A stretch of 64,000 bases of DNA, taken from positions 55,809,195 through 55,873,194 of the forward strand of contig NC_054742.1 of NCBI RefSeq assembly GCF_018143015.1. Direction: 5' to 3'. A program made the translations under genes and the position numbers. Within the stretch, counting starts at the first letter, position 1; each line of letters opens with the position of its first letter. This document shows, one piece after another, positions 45,701-60,775 of this stretch. Origin of the DNA: Lytechinus variegatus. Its lineage: Eukaryota > Echinodermata > Echinoidea > Temnopleuroida > Toxopneustidae. Below the pieces are notes generated by a model. That model was not told where the DNA came from. It was given only the letters and a program-made list of their open reading frames with translations, and did not search any database.

Positions 45701-47111
45701 TTCATGTTGTTTCATCCATCTATATATGTATAGAGAAGAGTGAAATGAAGAAATTAAGTGAAACTAAGAAATTAAGAAACATGGATTATCTTGCAATGTA
45801 TACGTACATAGAGAAATAATGAAAAAGGTTTTTAAAAAAATGCCAGGGATAGGGGTAGCAAGAGAGTGTAAATGTTCTTTAATAATAAAGCAATCTCTTT
45901 CAGTCAGTCTTGGATGCATTCAAATTTTCACTTTACAAAAAATTATGGGTACTAACATCCCGTATCATATGTTTTGGAGTGTAAGTTACGGGTGACAAAA
46001 GCCAACGAATATGAAAGAAAACAATACAATCAACAACAAATTTTAAGTGCACAGACGCCGAGCATTGCATCATTTAGTTTTTATATCTGGAATTTCAGTA
46101 ATGTGATGGCTCTGCCCAAAAAGGTGATAAAATATTAATGATCTTTGGCTAATATTTTCATAAATACAAGCTTTCCTTCAGTAGGTAGGACCATTAGATT
46201 TAAAAAGCTGTTAATTTTTCATGAAAAATACATCCTAAAAAATAATAAAAATTACTTTAAAGTTACAGAAATTTCACATAACTTCTGAAAAAGTAGCAAA
46301 ATAGATCATTTTTTATGCCAATAAATATATAGAATTTGTACCTTGTTTAACTGTACGTTGCTCGATGCGGGCACGTACGTAAAGTCACATATTTCGTGTG
46401 TAAACATTGCACCATGCATAAGCGAAAATCCATGAACTTTATCATGCAAGCCTTCAGTATGCATAGGGCGATTCCCTGCGCAGGTCTAATACATGTACTG
46501 TCATACGCTACATCGAAACTTCATCACTTCAAGTTCTAGTTTTGAAAATGATCCATATTTTTGGACCCATTCAAAACCAAAAATTGGTTCATTCTGGGCA
46601 AAATCAAATATTTTTAGAAGCACATACTTTTCTGATCACTCATAGACATAGTGTCAGTGTCTATGACACAGAGTGTCAGAGTCAGACTATGAAAATCAAG
46701 GCATCAATCATCAACATATCGACATCATATTTTGCTCATAATGTCATAGTCATACAACTTTTAATAAATGGATGAGAAATTTTTTCAACACCTAGTCTTA
46801 GATCTAGGTATAGATTACTCTTCAGAATAAAAGAGAATAAACAGACGAAATCATATGAAACCTTTCAGTAATTTTAAAGAAATTGTGGTGGACTAGCTAC
46901 GGATGGGGGATAGCTATTAAGCTAACATGAAATTGAACGTGTGGGACAGGAAAAAAATTTGGATTCGTCTGTGCTGTTTGATTTAATAATTACGGTATTT
47001 TACTCACTTGCTGCTACCTATATCTTGGACGCGGAATGTTTCAAGTGATTCAACGTATGCCTCAGCCTCAACTGAAAGAAGAACTTGTCTAGATGAATCA
47101 TTATTTGCCAT
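33659..47111 (-). CDS. ZMYND10: ZMYND10 (dynein-arm assembly factor), 12 coding exons
   Basis: In animals ZMYND10 works in the cytoplasm with LRRC6 and chaperones to preassemble axonemal dynein arms, so it is needed for motile cilia and sperm tails. Exons in gene order: 47008-47111, 45611-45719, 44642-44809, 43921-44000, 43318-43396, 41689-41777, 40056-40156, 39264-39436, 38583-38708, 36514-36634, 35047-35172, 33659-33755. The N-terminal region (HEYLEKLNMQAVLHAS), middle ([32 protein letters not shown]) and C-terminal MYND finger match human ZMYND10 throughout. MYND zinc ligands by inferred numbering are C404, C407, C415, C418, C424, C428, H436 and C440. The exons sum to 1373 nt, one short of a multiple of three. 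The deficit falls at the exon 10/11 junction; with it the protein would be about 457 aa (human 440). The start has AAAATGG context. Confidence 0.93.
33930..34030 (-). repeat. tRNA-like SINE head
   Basis: On the minus strand, TGGCTCAGTGGTAGAGTG (A box) and GGGTTCAATCCC (B box) are correctly spaced with a CAT triplet in the anticodon position. The acceptor stem does not pair directly, and a small CATGG repeat follows the B box. This is better read as a SINE or pseudo-tRNA than as a working tRNA gene. Confidence 0.55.
34105..34235 (+). repeat. Degenerate family A-like fragment
   Basis: GACGAGTCACCCCAGCAAAA and AACATAACACTGAAATGTTA resemble the left arm of family A with many changes. Only one arm is present. 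Confidence 0.3.
35047..35172 (-). CDS. ZMYND10: ZMYND10 exon 11
   Basis: It reads FADMYNFDVLESLIAEPPKC onward, then CALCGSPADKRCSRCQ and NEWYCR: the first five zinc-binding Cys of MYND. To read this frame it must be entered with two bases carried from exon 10, but the only GT donor there supplies one. Confidence 0.92.
35325..35915. mobile_element. Fold-back MITE with TTAA ends (family N), ZMYND10 intron 10
   Basis: TTAAAGGAGAATGAAACC at the left and GGTTTCATTCCCCTTTAA at the right are inverted copies. The arms continue through GAGAAAAATCGGACAAATAA against TTGTCCGATTTTTCTCAAAC, and CACTAATGCTATGGAGAT against its inverse. The size and end pattern (TTAAAGG...) parallel family A, but the arms differ in sequence. 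Confidence 0.85.
35920..36120. repeat. Dispersed repeat with poly(C) (family R), copy 1
   Basis: Begins GAGCGAGCAAAAATATTGG, contains TTTTGTGATAGGTTTTTAAT, and ends near a C-run and CATCTGTACACCTCTG. The copy at 60640-60775 shares GAGCGAGCAAAGTG, TTTTGTGATAGATTTATTAA, a C-run and ATATCTGTATGCCAGTG. Confidence 0.5.
36514..36634 (-). CDS. ZMYND10: ZMYND10 exon 10 (donor side one base short)
   Basis: VPEIRERLLKENEGKWKAIA and the following KHQVKNFF match human ZMYND10. The exon ends ...CAAGCAAAAT before GTAAGT, leaving phase 1, whereas exon 11 needs phase 2 to read WFADMY. An extra G at the junction (AAAATG/GTAAGT) would fit both the frame and the splice consensus. Confidence 0.9.
36719..37964. 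mobile_element. Tandem-repeat DNA element (Pearl/HINE-like) in ZMYND10 intron 9
   Basis: Short inverted termini GTCTCACCTGC (36719-36729) and GCAGGTGAGAC (37954-37964) bound seven unequal tandem units of roughly 152-193 bp. Each unit has the phrase ATGTTCAGTGATRCTTGATT (starts near 36789, 36947, 37099, 37263, 37427, 37588, 37781) and most have TGACCTTTGACCTT. The right end is a GCCGCC-rich run then CGGCGCCTATAGTCTCAC. The architecture resembles Pearl elements of bivalves, later grouped with Helitron-like non-autonomous elements; that link is from memory and not tested. Confidence 0.8.
38583..38708 (-). CDS. ZMYND10: ZMYND10 exon 9
   Basis: Forty-two codons, phase 0 both ends (LTEVLLDQIPSLCDLQRYLS, then LVLEQ), matching human DTLLDQLPNLAHLQSFL. 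The donor is GTAAGA. Confidence 0.93.
38985..39185 (+). repeat. Degenerate family A fragment, ZMYND10 intron 8
   Basis: TTTCACAAAACAGTTATATG, CAATGACATCACCCAATCAC and TATTTCTTTGTATTCT correspond to the left-centre of family A with many substitutions. Neither TTAA end is present. Confidence 0.6.
39264..39436 (-). CDS. ZMYND10: ZMYND10 exon 8
   Basis: Encodes GKLTKYIDNKWQEVAPGDRL and [20 protein letters not shown], the best-conserved stretch against human ([20 protein letters not shown]). It enters in phase 1 and ends in phase 0. Confidence 0.95.
39585..39965. mobile_element. Fold-back element filling ZMYND10 intron 7 (family J)
   Basis: A near-palindrome centred near 39777. The left TCCATGGGGGCCTTAGATAT pairs with ATATCTAAGGCCCCCATGGA, and ATACCTCCAAAACCCAAATT pairs with AATTTGGGTTTTGGATGTAT. 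It occupies most of the 619-bp intron (39437-40055). Confidence 0.8.
40056..40156 (-). CDS. ZMYND10: ZMYND10 exon 7
   Basis: SLSLSVTTRILNTLDLPSLL and VQLVDDPPWTKYKDG, matching human [20 protein letters not shown]. It enters in phase 2 and leaves in phase 1. Confidence 0.94.
40262..40432 (-). repeat. SINE, reverse orientation, ZMYND10 intron 6
   Basis: On the minus strand TGTGGCGTGGTGGATAAGTC (A-box region) and AAGGTTCAAATCCCACTACA (B-box region) are tRNA-like. The body shares phrases with the fragment at 7355-7480. Confidence 0.6.
40772..41535. mobile_element. Fold-back element, family B, copy 2 (ZMYND10 intron 6)
   Basis: Termini CCTGGGGCGGTATTCTGAAC and, read inward from the right, CCAGGGGTGGTATTCTGGAA are inverted copies, so this copy shows both ends. 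It is nearly identical to 20616-21355 over most of its length, including GGGCTCCCACTGGGAACTAA and GAAAAGATGGGCGGGAAC. The 161-codon frame inside is not shared as a conserved reading frame, so I do not call it a gene. Confidence 0.82.
41689..41777 (-). CDS. ZMYND10: ZMYND10 exon 6
   Basis: ELRRQQRKIQFDVSIKAISI and FRYITDNLS correspond to human [20 protein letters not shown]. Enters in phase 0 and ends in phase 2. Confidence 0.92.
42378..42972 (-). mobile_element. Fold-back MITE, family A, copy 3 (ZMYND10 intron 5)
   Basis: Reverse orientation relative to copies 1, 2 and 5: the centre reads GATTAGGACCTCCTTGCC. The ends are TTAAAGGTCAAGTCCACCTC and GGGTAGACTTGTCCTTTAA. Confidence 0.88.
43318..43396 (-). 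CDS. ZMYND10: ZMYND10 exon 5
   Basis: An acidic linker, QEENSDKEEADLPQDGKSID and ESSAME. The same position in human is a Gly/Glu/Ser-rich linker. Enters in phase 2 and ends in phase 0. Confidence 0.88.
43921..44000 (-). CDS. ZMYND10: ZMYND10 exon 4
   Basis: [20 protein letters not shown] then ITDLIA, matching human [20 protein letters not shown]. The donor is GTATAT, phase 2. Confidence 0.94.
44642..44809 (-). CDS. ZMYND10: ZMYND10 exon 3
   Basis: Fifty-six codons, phase 0 both ends: IPVVIQELLALEVWKQNVFS, then [20 protein letters not shown], very close to human. Confidence 0.95.
45611..45719 (-). CDS. ZMYND10: ZMYND10 exon 2
   Basis: WMKQHEYLEKLNMQAVLHAS matches human WNQQHENLEKLNMQAILDA. 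Enters in phase 2 and ends in phase 0. The donor is GTCAGA. Confidence 0.94.
47008..47111 (-). CDS. ZMYND10: ZMYND10 exon 1 with start codon
   Basis: MANNDSSRQVLLSVEAEAYV and ESLETFRVQDIGSS: same length and pattern as human ([20 protein letters not shown]). The start has A at -3 and G at +4. Confidence 0.92.
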
Positions 47112-47290
47112 TTTTTATCGGAAAAAAACACGGTAGTCTAAATCTCGATGGCTCGATCCCTGAGTACAGCGTCCCTGACAACGACAACTCACGTCCGATA
47201 TGTGTCGATGCGGCCGCGCCGGCCGGGGCGCGCCGCGCGGAGGCCGGACCGCCAGTCCAGGCACATAGCAAGGCAATGTGCATACCGAAG
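47112..47290 (-). promoter_or_regulatory. GC-rich promoter-proximal block of ZMYND10
   Basis: Directly upstream of the start codon the base composition jumps from AT-rich to mostly G+C between about 47195 and 47265, with many CpG. This would suit a CpG-rich promoter. The core contains GCGGCCGC (47210-47217) and GGCGCGCC (47227-47234) only ten bases apart. I see no TATA box or clear X-box (RFX) match, although a cilia gene might be expected to have one. Confidence 0.5.
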
Positions 47291-49494
47291 GATCCCAATG
47301 GTTTCTTTTTCCTATGACCATGACCCATAGAGATGTATACTAATAACACTTAGTATACATCTGTATGTCATGACCCATGTCCCCAGACATCTAACATTAT
47401 ATCCATTGCGGATCCATCTTCCTGTCTGATCATGTCACAAACCACGCACTTTGCAATATTGTAAATATATATATATTTTTGACAATCATATATTTTCTCT
47501 TGATCTAAATTTAGTAGATATGTACTAAATATTTCAAACAAATAAACATATCCTTGATATACCCCAACTCCAGCCCCCCCCCCTCCCAAGCAGGTTCTGT
47601 GGCCCCTGAAAATTAAAATTGTGTTATAGAACTATGAAAATATTTGTATTTACTGGAATATTTGTCAAGTTTTGGGGCTTTATTTAAACTTCATAATTTC
47701 ATTCATATTTCACAAACCAGTCACCCAATTCCTGAATCAGAATGTCACCCCAATAAACATTCTCTTGCTGTATAGACTTTTCCACCCTCGCCCCACCCCA
47801 CTTCCTCTCTCTCTCTCCCTCCACCTTCCCTGTCTTCTCTGTTGATGTTCCTCTCATGGCTCATCCACTCCACTACCTCTGTCTCCATCTGCCCTCCCCT
47901 TCTCCATCTCCCCCCCCCCCCCCCGTAGCAGATTTTCCACTCATTTCCCATCCCACTGCCTCTCTCTCCCTGCCATTCTCTCCCTCTCCATCTTTCTCTC
48001 TCTAAATATTTCACCCTATCCCCCTTCAGTCTTTTCCTGCATTATATGTATCTTGTTTTCTCTCTTTATTTCATCTTTATAATATTGTACTTTGCCTTTG
48101 TTTATACTGTGCACTGGATTTTTCAGTCTTTGGACTGTTTTGCCAGTTTTCATTGAATAAATACCATACTACTACTCTAATTTGAACTGAAAAGACAACA
48201 AATATTAAAACACGTTTACATGATATTTGTATTATTTATATCATCAATCATTATCATACACTGTTGTAATCAATGTAGCTCTTTTCTGTGTAACTAAATT
48301 ACAAGTAATATTTCTGTCATCTGTTAACAATGGCAGAGTCATACATTATGCAATAAAGAAACTAAATCCCCATACAGCCCCCACATTAAATTTCCTTTTT
48401 TAGGTAACTACTAACATTGTAAAATAATCATTTACTTTCACAATATATGTAATGGAACATACAAAAACAATGAATAAATAAGAATAACAAAGAAGAAAGA
48501 GAATACTTACATGTAGACAATGCCTCAGATTTTTTTTTAATCTCCCAGAAGCTCTGTATAATAAGGCCAATTGGGGCCATTATTTATATTATTTTAGCAG
48601 AGACCTCATTCTGTGTACATGGCAGCAAATTATGTCAAATAAATATGAAAATCCCCATTTTTCCGATATGGGGAAAACAGAAACAAATAATGGAATTCAT
48701 GAAGAAAATGGAATTAACAGAATTTCATAAAACACATAAGTACAAAAAAAGAAGTATTTCATGTGAAACACAATTTTTCGTGAAAATTAAGAGTGAAAAT
48801 CATGAAAATCAAACCAACAAAAAAAATCAGATTAAACAAAACTGTGCATAAGTGAAAATCTACCCATCAAACCTATTGTTAAGCATGTGTATGCCAAAAT
48901 ATCTGCATGGAAATATTTATATATTTCTAAGATTTTCGCTTATTTACAACTCCTCTATCAGTTAATGTGAATAGCAAATGGTTATAGTGAAAATTTCCCC
49001 TATCAACCCAGAATCACATTTTCTTTCCTCTTACATGTAAAACATAACAATCACTACTGTATATTAAAGACAATAATTATGTATACATATATCTTAAAAT
49101 TTATCATGGGGGGGGGAATTGTCAGTATATTCAAGTTATATTTACAATTTTGATTTGAAGCAAAGTGCAAATTGAGATGGAGAATATTTTTTTCTCCAAA
49201 GTAGACAAAAAACATTTGAACTAAAGCTATGAAATTTCAGCTTACATTTCCACCAAGTGAATGAATACTACACCTACATTGTGATAAACATTGAGGAAAA
49301 TATAGAAACCATCATTCAGATACCAAGCCTAGTAAGCTGGGACTTGAAGCAAACTAATATTTTTAATTCCTTCCCTTTTCTTACGGTAAGCGTTACTTAT
49401 GCAATGAACTAAATGAATAATGTAAACAAATTATGAAATGGTGGAATGCAATCAGGATTATTGGGAAAATAGATAAAAAGAAAAACATGACAAT

Positions 49495-49780
49495 GGCCCA
49501 TATACTTAACTCTGATTTAATTCAACTCAGGTGTAAAGTTGTGGTTTAACTATGGACAGCCAACTTTGACATAGACCTCTTACAGTAGAGGCTCGATTCA
49601 TGTACATTTGGTACCCAATGCATTCATAAAAAAGGTCTGGAAATAATAACTTTAACATATCTCTTCACCATAGACATAAGAAATCTACTATGTTAACAAA
49701 ATTTGACATTATTGGCTTCCTATGATTTTAGCACAGACTTGAACCACGGTTTAAGTTAAACTGGACTTTGGAACAGGGTC
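49495..49780. mobile_element. Inverted-repeat element, family E, copy 2
   Basis: GTTGTGGTTTAACTATGGAC near the left and TGAACCACGGTTTAAGTTAA near the right are inverted relatives, as in the copy at 28411-28698. It begins with GGCCCATATACTTAACTC, which mirrors the other copy's right end. Confidence 0.5.
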
Positions 49781-52113
49781 AATGTGACAAAACATACTGA
49801 AATATAGTATTAACAAATTACTGGTACAATAGTAGAAAACAAATCTGTCAAGTGCTATGTTCAAGTCTATACAATATGGTTACTTGAAATATTCATAAAT
49901 ATTTTTACATATTCATATCTGAATAGTACATGCCTTTTAAAAGCCCAAGATAACAACAACAGCAATATTGAATCCGACATCAGATATAAGCGAGTCATTT
50001 ACAAACTTCTACGAGAGTAGTTTTCATGAGCAATAGGAAGGAGAGGAGTATATTATTTGTATTTTCCTTGTCTCCCTATACATATTCATTTTTTGTTGTC
50101 TGGGGGATTGTACTACTAGTACCAGGGAAGGGGGGGGGGGGTGAAAAAGGGATGAAACATATTTATTATTCCTATTGATCAATTAAATGAAAAATAAAGT
50201 CATATTGTGTCATTTCCACTAGCTTATACGTCAGGTCAAAGTACCACATTCAAAGACCGTCTTGTCTTTGTTTTTCGAAATATGAGATTTACGGGCGAGT
50301 GTGCCGAAATCTCTTAGGACAACAATACATGTATGTTCGACATGGGCAATTATTTCAAACTTAGTGACATTGAAACCAAGTAATCTTGTAACATTTTTGT
50401 TGGGGACTATTCCTTAAAAGTTTTGCAAACCTACTTTTAAGTCTCCTTTTCTTCCATATCTTCAAACTATATTTGCTGTATATGTTACTCTTGTACATTA
50501 TTTTTTTTTATTGAAATATACACACCAAACTGAACTTATCAAGCTCACGAAAGGTCTACTTACGCAGACGTGACTGAAATTTGACATTACATGTGGTATC
50601 TCCATCAAGAGCAACAAATATAAAATAAATATAACAAAACAAACATTTGTTGCTGCAGAAGTAGCAAACATTCAACCAACCATTGGACTAACTTAGAAGA
50701 GTTATAATATCTCAAGCGCAATAAAAACATGCCATCAACTTGGCATATCATGTAGTGGCAGTTGGTTCAATAAGAGACGTGCAAATGTGCTCAATGAAAA
50801 TTGTTGAACATGTATTCAATCATCGTTGATAAAATCATGTACTTAAAGTGCAAGTCAATCTGGGCATATGATTTACTCTGCTACATTTCCTGCACACATG
50901 AGGAGAAAATCAGATAAGACTGATATATACATGGATGTGATACTTAATTAAGGTAGTTGATAATGATGTCAATCCACACACCTTTTCTACTCATTGTGGA
51001 TGAGCATGTATCTCCGCAAATATAGCAGTAAAAGTACTGGAATATCCCCGTTATTTCACTGTTTATCATGCTGTTCTCTCACTACCCAAACTTCATATGT
51101 AATGTATAAAAAGAAATGCATTCATGACTTTCCCCACATAATTACCAAAACCTTTGAAAAATCAGTATAATATTTGCTATCAGAATTAATCAACTTAGAC
51201 AATAATGAAGTGCGATGGTTTAAACAATTTCAGGAAATAAAAACGTGGGGACATCATCATTAATCTTTACAGAGGGGATGCAAAACTCGACTTTCTATAG
51301 GTACTAAATGCATTTAATATCAAACATGAGTAGTGCTATATAAATGCAAGCCATTATTATCTATATAGGATTAACTAACAATGCATCAAAAGCAGTTCTT
51401 TTGTCTGCATGATTTCCTGTGCAGTATGAGAGCATATTGCACAAAGCACCAAAGTCTGACAAAAATCCCATGGGCTACTGTACAAGACTTGCTGTTCAAT
51501 ATGGTACCATATTGCATTGTCAAATATGCATGTGAAAATGCACAAAATAGACGATGTGGGCAATAAGCATTGCAATGTACTGTGAAGTGCAATGATACTC
51601 TATGATGCCATAAAGAGCTTCATGTAAGTCACATTTTTATGATTATTATGGGGACATAATAACTAATTGTGATATGGGACATGATTTTCTCAATTACCTT
51701 TTTTTTCAATAATTACATCGGATGGAATGCTAGAAATATTCCACTTGATCACATGATAGTGGCCCTAACTCTTGAAATATCACTGTTATCATATTCCCAG
51801 CTGTTGAATATAATGTGAAAATTCCAAACTATTAGAATGAAAAGTATCATATAAATATCATAAGCTAATATTCCACAGAATTATCTTCTATTAACAAATA
51901 CAAATTCAAGAGTTGTTCTATCTATGTTTTTTTTTTATTCGGCTTTGGTTTGAAACAATGACACAGTAAACAACTTCTCAAGTTCATAGACTCAGAAATT
52001 TTCACAACAAACATCCAAGATCTACAGTATAATCTCTGAAATTGACTTCATGGTAAACTGTTGATGAAATGATAAAAATCTAAGATCTGTAAGGTCCTTG
52101 ACATGGAAAGTGA

Positions 52114-52119
52114 TTTATT
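52114..52119 (-). terminator. Candidate poly(A) signal for the ARF gene
   Basis: AATAAA on the minus strand about 450 bases past the ARF stop codon, a reasonable 3' UTR length. No transcript evidence is available. Confidence 0.3.
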
Positions 52120-52200
52120 ACTAACTGTTAAACATTGAGTTTAGTTTTGTCAATTCACAAAAATTCATATAATGTTAAAAATAGTTTCTTAAAGAATGCA

Positions 52201-52420
52201 ACATACAAGAAGAAAATTCCTATCTACTGTGATGGTATATTTCCTTTATACACTCCCAGGGATAAATCTGGAAAATTTGTGAATTTTCAATGCAAATGTC
52301 TTATGAATATACAACTTCTTCACGATGTGACATACAAGAAAGGAATTTGTATCTCTTGTGATGGTATCCTGAAACATCTCGGGGAAAAATTCTTGAAGTT
52401 CGACAAGCTTTAACGAGGAT
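52201..52420. repeat. Degenerate tandem duplication in the ARF 3' UTR region
   Basis: A phrase starting ACATACAAGAA and ending TGTGATGGTAT occurs at about 52201 and again 129 bases later, with similar sequence after each. It yields a duplicated in-frame peptide on the plus strand, but no start context or homology supports a gene. Confidence 0.5.
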
Positions 52421-52569
52421 GTCCATAACCGTCGCATGGAAAAGAATCCTGCTGGATGCTGGACAATGCCGATTTTACAGTATACACAGGATATTACTAC
52501 AAGACACCATGCCAAATTGTGCAGAATAAAAATGCAGGGGAATAAAGTCTATAGATAATGGCAGGGAAA

Positions 52570-58723
<6,154 letters not shown>

Positions 58724-58940
58724 CTTCAAGTTGGTATGTGGTAACACGTCAATCTAGATTTTTGAAAATTCCTTCCTTTCCTTGGGTAATAATAAGCAAT
58801 TTGAAGACTTTGGCCAGAATCTGAGGTCGAGAAAAGTACAGTCGTGCCACGTCAATTCTATACGTGTAATCATGCGCGCTGCACGAACGGACACACAAAT
58901 ATGCGCGCTCTGAGATGGGGGGGGGGGGGGGGCAGGGGCT
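58724..58940 (-). promoter_or_regulatory. Putative ARF promoter region
   Basis: Upstream of the ATG on the minus strand the sequence is somewhat CpG-richer (58840-58915, with two CATGCGCGC/ATGCGCGC phrases) and is bounded by a poly(G) run of about 16 at 58917-58932. No TATA box seen. The start site is not determinable. Confidence 0.35.
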
Positions 58941-59128
58941 GTGCATGGGGAAGGGATGGGTAAGGTAGAGATGACCCCTTTGACAGTTTAGTTTTAAATT
59001 GGAAGTTCATCCTGACGACAAGTTAATTGTAAAATAGTGGAAAAATTTTTAAAATTTAAAATTAATTTTAAAATTATTGAAGGTTTGAGGAAAATGCATT
59101 GAAGATAAAGAAATATATAGTTAGATCT

Positions 59129-59729
59129 TTAAAGGACAAGTCCACCCCAACAAAAACTTGATTTGAATAAAAAGAGAAAAATTCAACAAGCATAACACTG
59201 AAAATTTCATCAAAATCGGATGTAAAATAAGAAAGTTATGGCATTTTAAAGTTTCGCTTCATTTCACAAAACAGTTATATGAACATCTAGGTCGATATGC
59301 AAATGAGGAACTGATGACATCACTCACTCACTATTTCTTTTGTATTTTATTATACAAAATATTTTTATTTTCTCGTCATTGTCATGTGACATGAAGTTTC
59401 ATTCATCCCTGAACATGTGGAATTCCATTATTTTAACATTTGTGCTTCAGGCAAGGAGGTCCTAATCATCAAATTCGTAAAAATTGAAATATTGCATAAT
59501 TCAAACAATAAAAAACAAAAGAAATAGTGAGTGAGTGACATCATCGACTCTCTCATTTGGATGTAACTGGCTCGTTCATAAACTATTTTGTTAGAAATAA
59601 GCGAAACTTTGAAATGTCATAACTTTTTTATTTGACATCAGACTTTGATGAAATTTTCAGCATTGTGCTTGTCTGATTTTTCTCTATTGATTCAAATCAA
59701 CATTTTTCTGAGGTGGACTTGACCTTTAA
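59129..59729 (+). mobile_element. Fold-back MITE, family A, copy 5
   Basis: TTAAAGGACAAGTCCACCCC ... GGTGGACTTGACCTTTAA with the family centre GGCAAGGAGGTCCTAATC. Forward orientation, a well-preserved copy upstream of the ARF gene. Confidence 0.88.
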
Positions 59730-60639
59730 GTTTTTGATCTGTGATATCACATACAAGCAGCTACCCCATGTGTTATGTAATATAAAATACATGAATTTCA
59801 ACTTTTTAGTGGTTCATAATTACTACAAATTTTCTTCATCATATTTGAATAAAACCCATTTTCAAAAATGATTCATTGGTTTTTAAAATTCACGATACAT
59901 GTTCAGCCACTCGCAGTGACGTCACAAATAAAAAAATAATATTATAATAACTTAATTTTCAAATCTTTGATAGATTTCCTCAAATCTCCACCACTTTTTT
60001 ATTATTTTTGTTATTTTTACAATAATTTTTTTTTTTTTTTGTCAGGGTGAACTTCCCTTTTAAGCACTTACTACAGACGATTTGTCATTCTGTCAATAAA
60101 CTCTGGACATTTTGTGATTTTTAGATATCCTTAGTGATGAAAAACTCCAACAATTTGGTATCAGAGGCATATTGTGACACTGTTTTTATTTTGGGTGAAT
60201 TTGGTAAATCCTCCAAAATGTTGACAACTTTAAATTTATTACTACCAATTTATTACTTCCCCAATCAATATGAATAGTAGCATCTGTGGCAAGATACAAC
60301 TTACGAGTGAGTGCTAAAGATGGAATCCATATAAATGGCTGAACTAAAAAATATATCCGTTTGAAGCCTCTGTTATTTGAAGTTATGATACTGTAGTGAA
60401 GTTGGTAGTTATACATTAGGAGTAGCAAAAAGAGACCATGACAATAAGGTCAGAGCCTATATAATTGATGAACAGATGTTGGGAAATAAATCTAAAGCTT
60501 TACATATAAGCTTAAAGTGAAGGAAGTATCATACAAATAGGACACACAATCACTTCTTCAATCAGAATTCCAAACAATAAAATAGTGTAACTGCTAGTTA
60601 GGCTATACCCATATAGCGATATAGGGCAATATTTTAAAA

Positions 60640-60775
60640 AACCTATGAGCGAGCAAAGTGCATGAGAAAAAGTTGACTTTTCTAATACTTTTGTGATAGA
60701 TTTATTAATTTACCTATTTATTCCGCATGCCCCCCCCCCCCCATATCTGTATGCCAGTGGGTATTAGAAATCTGA
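60640..60775. repeat. Dispersed repeat with poly(C) (family R), copy 2
   Basis: Shares the order GAGCGAGCAAA, TTTTGTGATAGATTT, C-run, ATCTGTATGCC with 35920-36120. Confidence 0.5.

Larger units (their letters stand above)
47291..52569. other. Intergenic region between ZMYND10 (5' end) and ARF (3' end)
   Basis: Contains a short palindrome around 47327-47380 (ATGACCCATAGAGATGTATA against its inverse), a pyrimidine-rich stretch with a C-run (47780-48000), family E copy 2, G-runs near 49107 and 50131, and the likely 3' UTR of the ARF gene (about 52100-52569). No gene recognised. Confidence 0.55.

Noticed and set aside
47093-47349. Overlapping frames on both strands in the GC-rich block
   Set aside because: Long frames are expected in GC-rich DNA that lacks stop codons. 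The ZMYND10 start and promoter explain the composition.
60186-60428. 80-codon minus-strand frame
   Set aside because: No splice context, homology or composition signal. Likely chance in intergenic DNA.
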